Assembly: GCF_004379255.2 (NCBI RefSeq)
Contig: NC_056035.1
Coordinates: 26,350,502 to 26,414,501 of the forward strand
DNA: 64,000 nucleotides
DNA from: Salvia splendens
Lineage: Eukaryota > Streptophyta > Magnoliopsida > Lamiales > Lamiaceae
Direction: 5' to 3'
A program made the position numbers and the translations under genes. Under the pieces are notes generated by a model. That model made no database searches. It saw only the letters and a program-made list of their open reading frames with translations, and was not told the DNA's origin. This document shows positions 19,978 through 32,098 of the stretch, one piece after another; position 1 is the stretch's first letter, and each line of letters opens with the position of its first letter.

Positions 19978-22813
19978 TGTCACGACCGCACTTTAGGGTT
20001 AATAAATGTGAGCGATCGTGATTTAAAAGGACTTAATGAACAGGCATAGAAGGCTAGGGTTTCAACAAGGGTTTGACCAAGAATTTAAGCTTAATAAGTA
20101 AAACGACCAAGAGTATTTATGTTTAATAAATAAAAAGACTAAAGGTTTAGCATTACTCAAAAAGGTAACGAGTTTTCAAACATCCCAAATAAAATAGTTT
20201 TTATAGTTAAACAAAAAGTATGTAAAGAAAACATCACAGCGGAAGCATCCAAGAGAAGAGTGATGTCATGTATGAAGACACAACAACACTCGGAGTTTTA
20301 AAACAACCATAGTTCTCATTTTTATCCTGCTCAACACCACCAACCGCTCGTCGCCGCTCAACCTGCACATAGGGAACACATATGCAGGGCTGAGTACTAT
20401 AAAATAATACTCAGTGTCTCATGCCGAAAATATTTTAAATAAAAGTATATGTTATCATGCCATACGTAAGTAACCATCGGGGTTTTACTTTAGAAAGGCC
20501 CGAGGCACCCAAAATATTTTCCATTGTTCAAAATAGCGACTGCGCAGTCATTTTCCCATAGACGTCAGCTATATCTGCCAATACATGACAAGGAATGCGG
20601 CCGCAAACCAGGTCACTAGACCGGCCAGCCCGTACGCTAGCACACGGTCTACCATAGGTGTACACTAATCCAAGTAGGGTTTGCGGCCCTACGAGGACCC
20701 GAATTCAATTTATATAATAGTGGCAAAAAGCCACATCAGATAGGCACGTAAAAACAAATCAAGGCATGATAATCTTAGTTATTTCCATCGATAAAACATT
20801 AGGACATAGTCCTTATTTAAAAGATAGCCCACCTCGACCGTTTAGATTTCAAGTACTGCTTTTCCTTTGTTATCACACTTCGCGCACGCGTTATCACCTT
20901 TAGATGATGTGTATTACCAATTAGTCACAAACATTGACTTAATATTATGCATGTCCCCGACGGTTCCCTTTTCCCCATCAACATATGGAAATCACATCAT
21001 ATCATACATCTTTGAATAACACATCACTTCATCATAGAGTGGTTCTTTAACCCATATATAAATCATGTATATCACTTATAACATAACAATCTAGTCATCT
21101 TGTAAAGATAAAAATCTGGCAGAACTGCGCAACCATTTTGTAAAAATCATTAAAAATTCACCCGACTTCCGTTGGGGCTAAAACTTTACCACAATGTTGT
21201 AGACTCATCAAATAACTTCCAGTTTAAATTTCATATCAAAATACCCCTTTTTGGTCGGTCAATTCGAAAACGTAACCTACTGGTCGAGAAAACATTTTCT
21301 GGCAGAATTGGGCAGTCAACTTCAAAAATTCACCAAAATTCATATTTTATCCAGAAGGGTTGAAATTCACACACAACATAGAAGACATCAGTAAGTTTAC
21401 CCAGGAAAAAGAATCGATCGAAACGGAGTTTATTTGGTCAGTCAAATACGTGTCGGAACCTACTGTCCGAACTCACAGTTTTTTTCATGCTTTAAATCCG
21501 AATTAGGGTTTTATCCCTATTCATTCAAACACAATCTTCTCATGCTTTGAACACACAAACATGCTTAAAAGAGTCATCACCCTCATGCTTTCATAACATC
21601 ACACATCATTCACCAAAGATTCATTTAAATTCATACAATTTCATTCAAAACGCATACACACATACAAACACAAATTCCCACCGATTAAACCCTTAGATTT
21701 GAATTTCCTACACTCTCTACATGCATGAGGGAGTCAAGGAATGTTTAGATGGAGAGGAATGAAGAATGGAGGTTTGATTTTACCTTCTTTGGACGAAACA
21801 AACGGTAGGAACGAATATAATTCTCTATTCTTCAACAAACCCTTCGCATTTCGAAAGGATCTTGAGTAGAGTAGAAGAACAAGTGGTGGATGTGGAGGGG
21901 AAGAAGATGGCGTGAGGGAGAGAGTGGAGTAGGCGTGTGATTAGTGGGGCTAGGGTTAGGGGGTTTTGGGTTATCCCTATTTATAGAGTTGGAAAATACA
22001 ATATTTCCCAATTAATTCAAGATTTGGGGGAATAATTGAAATAAAGATTTGAGAGATTTGAGGAGATTTGATGGTAGGAAATGACGTGAATAGTGAGGGA
22101 GAAATAATGAGGATTTTCAAAAATTATGGCTATTTAATTAGCCATGATTTAATTTGGTATTTCCACGGAGCAGAGTAAAATAATACGTAGCAGAAAATTA
22201 ATGAAAATCCTCCCAAATAATATGGTAGTAGGCGTGTGGAATATTCCTCCCACAAGGAACAATTTCCAAATCTTTAATAAAATAAAGTAGGGAAAGATTT
22301 GCTAGGACATTCCAATTAAAACATGGAAAGAAAAATTAAGGGATCAAAATAAATAATGCATAATTCCCTCCTCCCAAAAATTAGGAGATTTCGATATCTC
22401 CCTTAGGAAAATAGTGGGAGTCGATTTTTCCATAGGAAATAAGGTAATTAGGCTTTAGGATTTAATTTGGATAATTATCCCAAAATAAATAATTAAATCC
22501 AAGAAATAAAATTCCCCTCTAATAATCAATAGTGGTCGAAAATTTCCTCCATAAAAGGGAAAGGTAATTATTTATGATTCTAATTAAATCTCACCCCCCC
22601 CCCCCTTAAAACATAATTCACCGCAATATATACTTCATTCCACATCAATTAATTTAAGCCACGTCATAAAATCAACGGATTTGACTCGGTCAAATCAAAA
22701 TTAGGTCACCAAAGCAAACACATAACAATTCGTGATTTAATTGCGGCAATCAAAGTAATAAATACAATCGTCTTAGGGTTCGAAAATTAGGGTTCGAAAA
22801 GTGGGGCGTTACA
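19978..22813 (-). repeat. 3' LTR of element C (complete, 2836 bp)
   Basis: On the minus strand it runs from TGTAACGCCCCAC at 22813 to GGTCGTGACA at 19978. It contains CTATAAATAGGG (21975-21986 region) with an AACCCTAACCCTAG telo-box-like run close downstream, and a 13-base C tract near 22593. The polypurine tract CTTTTAAGAGTGGTAGGA lies immediately upstream (22814-22831). Confidence 0.85.
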
Positions 22814-22857
22814 TCCTACCACTCTTAAAAGAAATTTCGTCCTGAAATTTGGTACTC

Positions 22858-25777
22858 TCATGGGAAGAGTTCTGGGTATAACTCCATCATCTTGTCCTCG
22901 AGCTCCCACTTGGCTTCTTCATGCCCGTGGTTTCTCCAATGTACTTTCACGTAAGCAACTGGTTTATATCTCACATTTTGGACCTTTCGGTCTAATATCG
23001 TTTGGGGTCTCTCTTCGTAGCTCAAGTCCGGGTTCAACGCGATTCCCTTGTAGTGAATCACGTGCTTCGGGTCAAACACATATTTCCGCAATTGCGACAC
23101 ATGAAAGACGTTGTGCACGTTCCTAAGGCTTGGGGGTAACGCCAAACGGTATACAACAGGACCTACTCCTTCAAGGATTTCATAAGGCCCAATAAATCGC
23201 GGTTTTAACTTTCCCTTGACGCCGAAACGTGTTATCCCCTTCGACGGGGATACCTTGAGGAAAACCTTGTCGCCAGCTTGAAATTGCAAGTCGGTTCGCC
23301 GTGCATCCGCGTATGACTTCTGTCTGTCTTAAGCTTCTTTTATCCTTTCACGAATTTGTCGGACCATTCCAACCATTTCTTCAACTACATCGGGTCCAAG
23401 TATTATTCTCTCGCCAACTTCGTCCCAGTAGAGCGGGGATCTACATTTTCTCCCGTACAAGGCTTCATACGGCGCCATGTTTATCGTTACCTGGAAACTG
23501 TTGTTGTAGGCGAACTCAATTAGTGGTAGTGCGGACTCCCAACTTCCTCCTCGGTCCAACACCACGGCTCTCAACATGTCCTCGAGGGTTTGGATCGTTC
23601 TTTCGGACTGCCCATCTGTCTGCGGGTGAAATGCCGTGCTAAAATTCAAATGAGTTCCTAGCTCCCGTTGTAGGCTGATCCAAAATCTTGAAGTGAACTT
23701 CGGGTCACGGTCAGACGTGATCGTCACTGGGACTCCATGCAGTCACACTATTTCCCTTATATAAATTTGAGCTAGCTTGTTTGATCCATAGGTTATGGGA
23801 ACCGGTATGAAGTGTGCACTCTTAGTGAGTCGGTCTATAATTACCCATATAGCAATATTCCCTCTTTGCGTCTTTGGCAATGCCGTCACAAAATCCAAGG
23901 CAATGTGCTCCCATTTCCACTCGGGAATTTCTAGTGGTTGCAACTTTCCATACGGTCGTTGATGTAGAGCCTTCACCTGTTTGCAGTCTAAGCAACGCTC
24001 CACAAATGCCGCTATATCCCTCTTCATACCATTCCACCAAAAGGACTTCTTTAAGTCTTGGTACATCTTCGTACTTCCTGGGTGGGCGGTGTAAGGAGTC
24101 TCGTGTGCTTCGCTCATCACTTAGTTTTGGAGCTCCTCGTTGTCCGGCATGCAGAGTCTCCCTTTGAAAGTGAGGGCATTGTCGGATTCCTCACGGAAAT
24201 TTCCAGATTCGCCAGTTCTTACTTCGACTCAAATTTCTTCCAATTCGCATCCATTCGTTGGGCTTCAACAATTCTTGTTCTTAGATCAAGTGTAACCACC
24301 AAGGTGGCAATTCGTCCTTTCACTGTTTCGGGTGACCTTACCACTTCAAAACGCATCTTGCTAAATTTGCGTATCAAACTTTCTTCTTTGGTGAGAAAAG
24401 TGGCCAGTTGGGGATGGCCCTTCCAGCTCAAGGCATCTGCCACTACATTTGCCTTGCCGGGGTGGTAATTGATGCCGCAATCGTAGTCCTTCACCAATTC
24501 AAGTCATTCGTTGTCATGTTTAAATCCTTTTGCTCGAAAAAGTATTTCAGGCTTTTGTGGTTCGTAAAGATTTCACATCGTACCCCGTAGAGATGATGCC
24601 TCCAAATCTTTAGGGCGTGTACAACCGCTGCTAGCTCCAAGTCGTGGGTTGGATAGTTCAACTCGTGTGGCCTCAATTGTCGTGATGCGTATGCAATCAC
24701 TTTGTTGTTTTGCATCAAAACACACCCAAGTCCCACTTTCGAAGCATCAGTGTAGACCACGTAGCTCATTCCGGGCTCTGGCACAGCCAAGATTGGTGCA
24801 GTGGTCAGTTTCTCCTTCAAAAGTTGAAAACTTGCCTCACACTCCGGGGTCCAATTGACTTTTACCCCCTTCTTGAGTTGTTGGGTCATTGGCCTCGCTA
24901 TCTTGGAGAATCCTTCTATAAACCTTCGGTAATATCCTGTCAAACCCAGGAAACTCCGAATCTCGTTTGGTGTCGAAGGTGCCTTCCATTGTTGTACCGC
25001 CTCAACCTTGACGGGATCCACTCGGATTCCTTCTGCCGACACAATGCGACCGAGAAAATTGATTTCGTTCAACCAAAACTCACACTTGCTGAATTTAGTG
25101 TATAGCTTCTCGGTCCTCAATGTCTCCAAGGTGATTTGTAGATGTTCCTCGTGCTCTCTCTCATTCTTCGAGTGGACGAGTACGTCATCTATGAAGATCA
25201 AGACAAATTTATCCAAGTATGGGTGGAACACTCGATTCATCAAGTCCATGAATACTGCAGGTGCATTAGTCAACCAGAACGGCATCACAACAAACTCATA
25301 GTGGCCATATCTCGTACGAAAGGCCGTCTTTGGTACATCTTCTCCTCAGACTCTTAACTGATGGTATCCGGACCTTAAGTCCATCTTTGAGAACACCGAC
25401 CCCTCGAAGTTGGTCAAACAGGTCATCTATCCTCGGCAGTGGATACTCGTTCTTGATAGTCAATTTGTTCAACTCTCTATAGTCGATACACATTCTCATC
25501 GACCAGTCATTTTTCTTGACGAAAAGCACCGGTGTGCCCCACGGTGAGACACTAGGCCTAACGAATCCTAGGTCCATGAGCTTCTGAAGTTGTATCTTGA
25601 GTTCCTCCCACTCTTTAGGTGCCATTCGATACGGTGCCTTAGGCACAGGTGCGGCTCCTGGTTCGGGGTCAATCGTAAACTCCCCTTGTCGATCTGGCGG
25701 CGGTCTAGGTAACACTTCGGAAAAATGTCTGGAAATCCTCGCACAACAGTGACGTCTTCCACTTTTCTCTCCTCCAT
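22858..25777 (-). pseudogene. Pol remnant of element C: RT, RNase H, integrase, chromodomain
   Basis: In order on the minus strand: RT start [16 protein letters not shown], then [16 protein letters not shown] and [15 protein letters not shown] frameshift and an in-frame TGA near 25330 follow. The RT core continues with [11 protein letters not shown] (the xxDD box) in a 265-codon frame (24491-25288). RNase H has YTDAS and [10 protein letters not shown], but TNHKSLKY replaces the usual TDHKSL, so a catalytic Asp is Asn. The integrase HHCC zinc-binding and core parts lie at 23743-24120 (HPGSTKMYQDL, CLDCKQ, LDFVTALP) and 23329-23727 ([20 protein letters not shown]). A chromodomain-bearing tail covers 22858-23289 (HNVFHVSQLRKY, VHWRNHGHEEAKWE). 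Several frame breaks make it non-functional. Confidence 0.85.
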
Positions 25778-25849
25778 CTCCTCTTCGTGTTGAGATCGAT
25801 GCTGACTTGACTGGTACCGTTTTCTGTCGTATGGAATCCTAGAATTAAC

Positions 25850-26660
25850 ACACTTTCATTTCTCCCAGGAGTGGTGTGATGACGAGGTAGTGATTTCCTT
25901 AGCTCTCTCCTTAGGCATCGCTGCCTCAATATCCAGTGCTAGAGCCAGTGCTTCCACGTAGGGAAGTCTCCCACGGCTCGCCAATGACATCTTTATCTCG
26001 TGCCTTAGTCCCTCGCGGAACTTATCAGACAGCTTCTCGTTTGTATCGACTTGATCAGGTGCATATCGTGTCATGCTGTTGAGTGCACGGTCATACGTCC
26101 TTGGGTCCGATTGTAGAATTCAGACGCCTTCGCCTTTCGGTAGCTCTTCGGCACGTACTTGCTATACACTTCCGCCTTGAAGCCTTCCCAAGTCATCCTT
26201 CTGCTTGGTCTTGGGGCAGCGTCGGTCAGTTGGTAGTTACACAATTTAACCGTTCTCGATCATTGCATCCTAGGATTGCAAAAATTCGCTCCAGTGCGCG
26301 TATCCATGATTCGGCCTTGGCCGGTTCTCCCATGAAAATTTCTATTAACTCTCCTCGTTTTGTATTCCAACTCCCACACAATTTTCTAATATTCATGGTA
26401 TTATCACACATTTCTTTTCTCGATCGTCTAGTCGTCCCGTAGCTCTTTCTCGCCACCTTTCATATGTTCTCTCTTGTTGACGATATTTATTTGGTGCAAT
26501 AAACTCTATGATTGGGCTTGTACTCCCTCTACAATTTCCTCGCACGATGGTGACCGTAGATACATCTTCTCATATTCATTATTCGCTTGTCGTTCGATCG
26601 ATCGTTCACTCATAAATGTATCTCGTCAGTTACGTCGACGCTTCTGGTTGGTGTGCCATT
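25850..26660 (-). pseudogene. Gag remnant of element C
   Basis: A Met codon near 26659 opens MAHQPEAST and is soon followed by stops. Clear gag segments are FMGEPAKAESWIRALERIF (26226-26456) and MTRYAPDQVDTNEKLSDKF (25856-26074); the latter continues HEIKMSLASRGRLPYVEAL. These match the capsid-like Retrotrans_gag region of plant chromoviruses. The CCHC zinc knuckle and the aspartic protease, expected between gag and RT, are not found: the frame passes within about 150 bases from gag into the start of RT. An internal deletion is likely. Confidence 0.7.
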
Positions 26661-26831
26661 TTTTAGCATGTCTGACTCTAGAAACTTATTCCTTGTGTAA
26701 ATCCGAGTCAACTACTGCATTTCCCTACCGTCTAGTATCAAGGATTCGAAATTTGACCCAGCAGTCTTACTTGGATATGAACAGATTTCAAATTGTTTCA
26801 ACATTGCTAAGGATGTCTTTAGTCGGGAAGG
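26661..26831 (-). other. Leader of element C between truncated 5' LTR and gag
   Basis: This short untranslated segment is related over a few tens of bases to element E around 33715-33775 (both have a CTTGGATATGAAC run). No PBS is recognisable here. Confidence 0.4.
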
Positions 26832-28435
26832 CTCATCAAATAACCTCCAGTTTAAATTTCATATCAAAATACCCCTTTTTGGTCGGTCAATTCAAAAAAG
26901 TAACATACTGGTCGAGAAAACATTTTCTGGCAGAATTGCGCAGTCAACTTAAAAAATTCACCACAAATTCATCTTTTATCCAAATAGGTGGAATTCACAC
27001 ACAACACAGAAGACATCATGAAGTTTACTCAGGAAAAAGAATCGATCGAAACGGAGCATTTGGTCGGTCAAATATGTGTCGGAACCTACTGTCTGAACTC
27101 ATAGTTTTTTTCATGCTTTTAAATCCGAATTAGGGTTTTATCCCTATTCATTCAAACACAATCTTCTCATGCTTTGAACACACAAACATGCTTAAAAGAG
27201 TCATCACCCTCATGCTTTCATAACATCACACATCATTCACCAAAGATTCATTTAAATTCATGCAATTTCATTCAAAACGCATACACACATTCAAACACAA
27301 ATTCCCCCCGATTAAACCCTTAGATTTGAATTTCCTACACTTTCTACATGCATGAGGGAGTCAAGGAATGTTTAGATGGAGAAGAATGAAGAATGGAGGT
27401 TTGATTTTACCTTCTTTGGACGAAACAAACGGTAGGAACGAATATAATTCTCGATTCTTCAACAAACCCTTGGCAATTCGAAAGGATCTTGAGTAGAGTA
27501 GAAGAACAAGTGGAGGTTGTGGAGGGGAAGAAGATGGCGTGAGGGGGAGAGTGGAGTAGGCGTGTGATTAGTGGGGCTAGGGTTAGGGGCTTTTGGGTTA
27601 TCCCTATTTATAGAGTTGGAAAATACAATATTTCCCAATTAGTTCAAGATTTGGGGGAATAATTGAAATAAAGATTTGAGAGATTTGAGGAGATTTGATG
27701 GTAGGAAATGGCGTGAATATTGAGGGAGAAATAAGGAGGATTTTCGAAATCATGGCTATTTAATTAGCCATGATTTAATTTGGTATTTCCACGGAGCAGA
27801 GTAAAATAATACGGAGCAGAAAATTAATGAAAATCCTCCCAAATAATATGGTAGTAGGCGTGTGGAATATTCCTCCCACAAGGAATAATTTCCAAATCTT
27901 TAATAAAATAAAGTAGGGAAAGATTTGCTAGGACATTCCAATTAAAACATGGAAAGAAAAAAATTAAGGGATCAAAATAAATAATGCATAATTCCCTCCT
28001 CCCAAAAATTAGGAGATTTCGAAATCTCCCTTAGGAAAATAGTGGGAGTCGATTTTTCCATAGGAAATTAGGTAATTAGGCTTTAGGATTTAATTTGGAT
28101 AATTATCCCAAAACAAATAATTAAATCCAAGAAATAAAATTCCCCTCCAATAATCAATAGTGGTCGAAAATTTCCTCCATAAAAGGGCAAGGTAATTATT
28201 TATGATTCTAATTAAATCTCACCCCCCTTAAAATATAATTCACCGCAATATATATTTCATTCCACATCAATTAATTTAAGCCACGTCATAAAATCAACGG
28301 ATTTGACTCCGTCAAATAAAAATTAGGTCACCAAAGCAAACACATAACAATTGGTCATTTAATTGCGGCAATCAAAGTAATAAATACAATCGTCTTAGGG
28401 TTCGAAAATTAGGGTTCGAAAAGTGGGGCGTTACA
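26832..28435 (-). repeat. 5' LTR of element C, truncated (1604 bp)
   Basis: This matches 21204-22813 closely and starts at the element edge with TGTAACGCCCC. Its last 1.2 kb, equivalent to 19978-21203, is missing and replaced directly by leader sequence at about 26831. The PBS normally found after the LTR is therefore also gone. Confidence 0.8.
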
Positions 28436-28440
28436 TAAAG

Positions 28441-28988
28441 TTTACACACAATTCTATGGCGACAAGCCGACAATGAAAGATATAATTCCAGAAAACACTT
28501 TCTTTCAAGGCTGATATATATGCTTCATTAAGCTAAAAGCCTAAAATCTTTCAAGGAGAACAACAAAAACAGACTTGTGCCTTATAAATTGAGTTTCCAC
28601 CTGCCCTACTGCATAAACAAAATATTACATGGCTCCATGGGAAATAACCAAAAAGTCAAACATTAGCTAACGTTTTAATGACATTCTTCCAAGTCGATAA
28701 TCTATGATGCTTTAGCTTGATCTTTAGCTTCCTCCTCATCATCTTCAGAATTTTCATCGTCTATTAACAAAATTATAAATATTAACATATAATATAGTTA
28801 GATAATCTAGAATTTTATAAAATAAAATAAGATCTTACCATTAGAATATCCATGCAACCAATTACAAGTGCAAATAAGAGCTTGCACTTTTTCGGAAAGG
28901 AGTCTATTTCTGTATTTGTTTAAGACATGTGCTCAAATGCTAAAGGAAGATTCGAATGCTACCGTTGTTATAGGAATACTAAGCACGT
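28441..28988 (-). pseudogene. hAT transposase 3' exons and 3' untranslated region
   Basis: The minus strand reads [17 protein letters not shown], a stop where a Gly is expected, then [26 protein letters not shown]. This is the conserved hAT C-terminal dimerisation domain. An 82-base intron-like gap with GT...AG ends (28760-28841 region) leads to an acidic last exon ending EEEAKDQAKAS. Element E (right side, 28989) and element C (left side, 28435) split this part from the rest of the gene. The plus-strand copy at 41941-42264 shows the same exon structure. Confidence 0.75.
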
Positions 28989-31944
28989 TTCACGACCGCC
29001 CTTACTAAGGATAGTGAATACGGGGAACTCGTGACTAGGGGAGGAACTAAGAAGCGAGGCAAAAAAAGGGGGAAACAATAAAGGACGACATTTAATATGA
29101 AACTCAATTACATTCCAAAAGAATTATTTTAGTCTATCAAATAGTTAAGCAGCGGATTAATGTCTCAAGGTAATTAATGTCATAAAACAGTATGGAGAAA
29201 AAGACAGAAGACTTTTAGGAAGAAAACAATTTCAAACAAGGCAACGAATATCAAGTATCTAGAGAGAGTCATAGGATGACGCCCATATATGAAGACACGA
29301 CGCATGCGAGAATTCTTAAGGCTCGGTTCAACATCCGCCGCAACATCACCGCTCAACCTGCACATTTTTAAAAGAAATGCATGGCTGAGTACTTAATATA
29401 TTCAGTCGGCTCATGCCGAAAATATTTTATAAAAGTTATGCCATAGTGAACTCGAGTTTTACGTTTAGAAAAGAAATATCTTCGAGTATCACAAAAACAG
29501 TTTCATAGTCTGGCCAGACAATCAATATCCTCACTTTCTCAACAATCCAACAATCACATCATCTTTCCACATTGCGACGAAAGTGTGGCTACACTATTCG
29601 CCCACGAGACCGGCCGACTAGCAAGGACGGCTCTCGATCCCACCGGTGTACACAGCCTGATAGGGTTTGCGGCCCTACTCAGACCCGAATTTGTTTCACA
29701 CATAGCCCTATAGCCTAACGGAGCAAGCTCAAACGAACTAGGCATCAGGCAACAATCTCAACATCAAAACAACCATGACATGACATAACACTTTAAACCA
29801 CCCTTATAACTCTGTAATCATACTTTTGAAAAAGTAAAAGAGTTTAGTAAAAGAAAGCCCACATCGCTTGCTTATACACACAATTCACAACTTTAATGAA
29901 CCCTTTCTCTTTGTACCCACGTACGCACAACAACCCTTGTGAACACTATAACACAATCAGTCTTTCCATCAATACATTTATCATGCATTCCCTATCGTTC
30001 CTTTCATCGTTTTTCTTACATTGCCCATCCCAAACGTTCACCAACATAAACGAAACGAGCACTCTAGCATACAACAACGTGCAACACATAGCCACATTAT
30101 AGGATACGTTCCTTATTCACACATGTATCATGTAATTCACTCAAAACTTGTCAACAAAGCTTATTTCAACAAAACTAGAATCTGGCAGAACAACGCTGTC
30201 TTTTTGTTAAAATCATTAAAATTCCATCCGGTCTCATATGAAGCTAAAATTTGGTCACCACACAGTAGACACATAAAGGTCTGTCCAGTTAAAATTTCAC
30301 ACCAAAGTCATATCTTTTGATCGTTCAAAACAAAAACCAAACTCACTTGACGAGACACAAATTCTGGCAGGACTGCGCAGTTCATATAAAAAATTCGTTA
30401 AAAATTCATCCGTCATCATATGAAGCTGAAATTTTGACACGACATAGAAGACATCTAAAACTTGATCCAGTTAAAAATTCACATTAAAAAAGGTCGTTTG
30501 ATTGGTCAAAAACTCATCGGAACCTACTGTCCGAACAAAACAGTTTTCATGCTCAACATTCAAAAACCCTAGTTTGTCTATCATACATTCACACATACAT
30601 ATTCATGCTTCAAAACGAGATTACAACCATGCTTTCCTTTTCACATATAACATTCACAAACGATTCATCCACACACTTACACACACACGTACATACGCGC
30701 ACACACACACATATATTCTTGTGCAACCATCCTTCCCAACAAATTAATTCTTAGATTTACGATTCTCCACTCACTATATGCATGAGGGGTTCAAGAATAA
30801 TGGATTCAATGATAAGAAGGGGAAAGGTGGATCAAAAATTATACCTTTCTCTTGAAAACATTTGATTGATTTCTTCGATGAATCATTGAGTTTCCAATTC
30901 CAAAACTGAGCAAGAACGACAAATATGTGAAGAATTGACGTGTTGGAGAGGAGAGGGAGGAGGTAGGCGTGTAAAATGAGGCTAGGGTTAGGGTTTTCCC
31001 TTTTTATAGTCTAGGTTAAATCCCACACTTAAATAATACAATTAAAATTATGGGAGAATAAAATAGAGGTCAATGAATAAATCCCACAATTAAACAAAAT
31101 AGGCGTGTAGTGTGGGGGAGGGATTTTTGAAAATTATGCCATTTAATTGGCATAGATATTGATTTAGTATTTACTTGGAGAGAAATATAATCACAAAATA
31201 GGTAAAAAGATATTGAGTATCCCATAAATAAGGTAACAAAATAATTCAAGCATCTCCAAGTGGGAAAATAAAAAGGGGCGTGTATAATGGGAGTAATCAA
31301 GGAAAAATACTTAAATCCTCAAATTAAATAGGAATAGGATTTTAATTGGATAATTTCTTGTAGGAAAAGACTCCCACAAAATAGGTAACAAATACATTAA
31401 TCCCACAAGTAATTGAAAGGCACATGGGGCGAAAATTATGAGGTCTTAAGGAAGGAAAGGGTCAAATCCTAATTAAAATAGGATATGGAGATATTTAATT
31501 GGATTTTTAATTCAAGGAAGGAAATAAGTAAGGAACCAATTAAATCTACAAAATAATTTATTCTCCTAATTACTAGGAGATTTCGAAAATGCCAAGAAAT
31601 GGGCAAGGGATCGAAAATTATGTAGAATATCATTGGGACAATTTGGTTTGGATTTAATTTGGATAAATATCCCAAAACAATTAATTAAATCCAAGAGGAA
31701 AAATACTATTTTCAATAAATAGGAGGGCTGAAAATTCCAATAAAATGGCTAGAACAAAAATGCATGATCCCATTTAATTAAATTCACACATTGGAAAATA
31801 ATTCACATTATCTCCCATAACTCACAACAACCAAAATCACATAATTACTAGATCACATAGAAAATCAAATTCCACAAATGAATTTCCCAATCAACATTCA
31901 CATAAAAAAAATAAAAAAAAGTCACAAAATATCGGGGTGCTACA
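28989..31944 (-). repeat. 3' LTR of element E (2956 bp)
   Basis: On the minus strand it starts TGTAGCACCCCGAT at 31944. The other end reads CGTGAA instead of CGTGACA, one base lost at the terminus. A telo-box-like CTAGGGTTAGGG with a TTTTTATAG TATA-like run lies at 30982-31009. CA-rich simple sequence lies at about 30670-30712. The polypurine tract CTGTTAAGAGGGAAGGA is at 31945-31961. Confidence 0.8.
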
Positions 31945-32098
31945 TCCTTCCCTCTTAACAGAAATTTCGTCCCGAAATTTGGTCGTCTCACAAAAACAAT
32001 TCGGGGTACTTTTCTTTCATCCTATCTTCTAACTCCCACGTGGCTTCCTCTGGACCATGGTGCTTCCACAACACTTTCACGGATGCTATTGACTTGTT

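Larger units (their letters stand above)
19978..28435 (-). mobile_element. Element C: chromodomain Ty3/gypsy LTR retrotransposon (Tekay/Del-like)
   Basis: The element is inserted in the 3' end of the hAT, with TAAAG duplicated exactly at 19973-19977 and 28436-28440. The ends are TGTCACGACC on the left and GTTACA on the right, so the minus-strand LTR reads TGTAACGCCCC...GGTCGTGACA. The internal region keeps gag, RT, RNase H, integrase and a chromodomain in the usual order, all broken. The long LTR and chromodomain point to the Tekay/Del branch of chromoviruses; this is an inference from architecture. The 5' LTR has lost its last 1.2 kb together with the PBS, so the copy cannot replicate. Confidence 0.88.

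Noticed and set aside
22860..25357. Several plus-strand frames of 60-136 codons
   Set aside because: All are antisense shadows of the well-supported pol remnant on the minus strand.
26474..27133. 219-codon plus-strand frame
   Set aside because: It runs antisense across the element C gag start, leader and truncated LTR; no recognisable domain.
30660..30715. CA-rich tract as a functional element
   Set aside because: A plain microsatellite-like tract that recurs at the same LTR position in related copies (37925, 59685, 63185).
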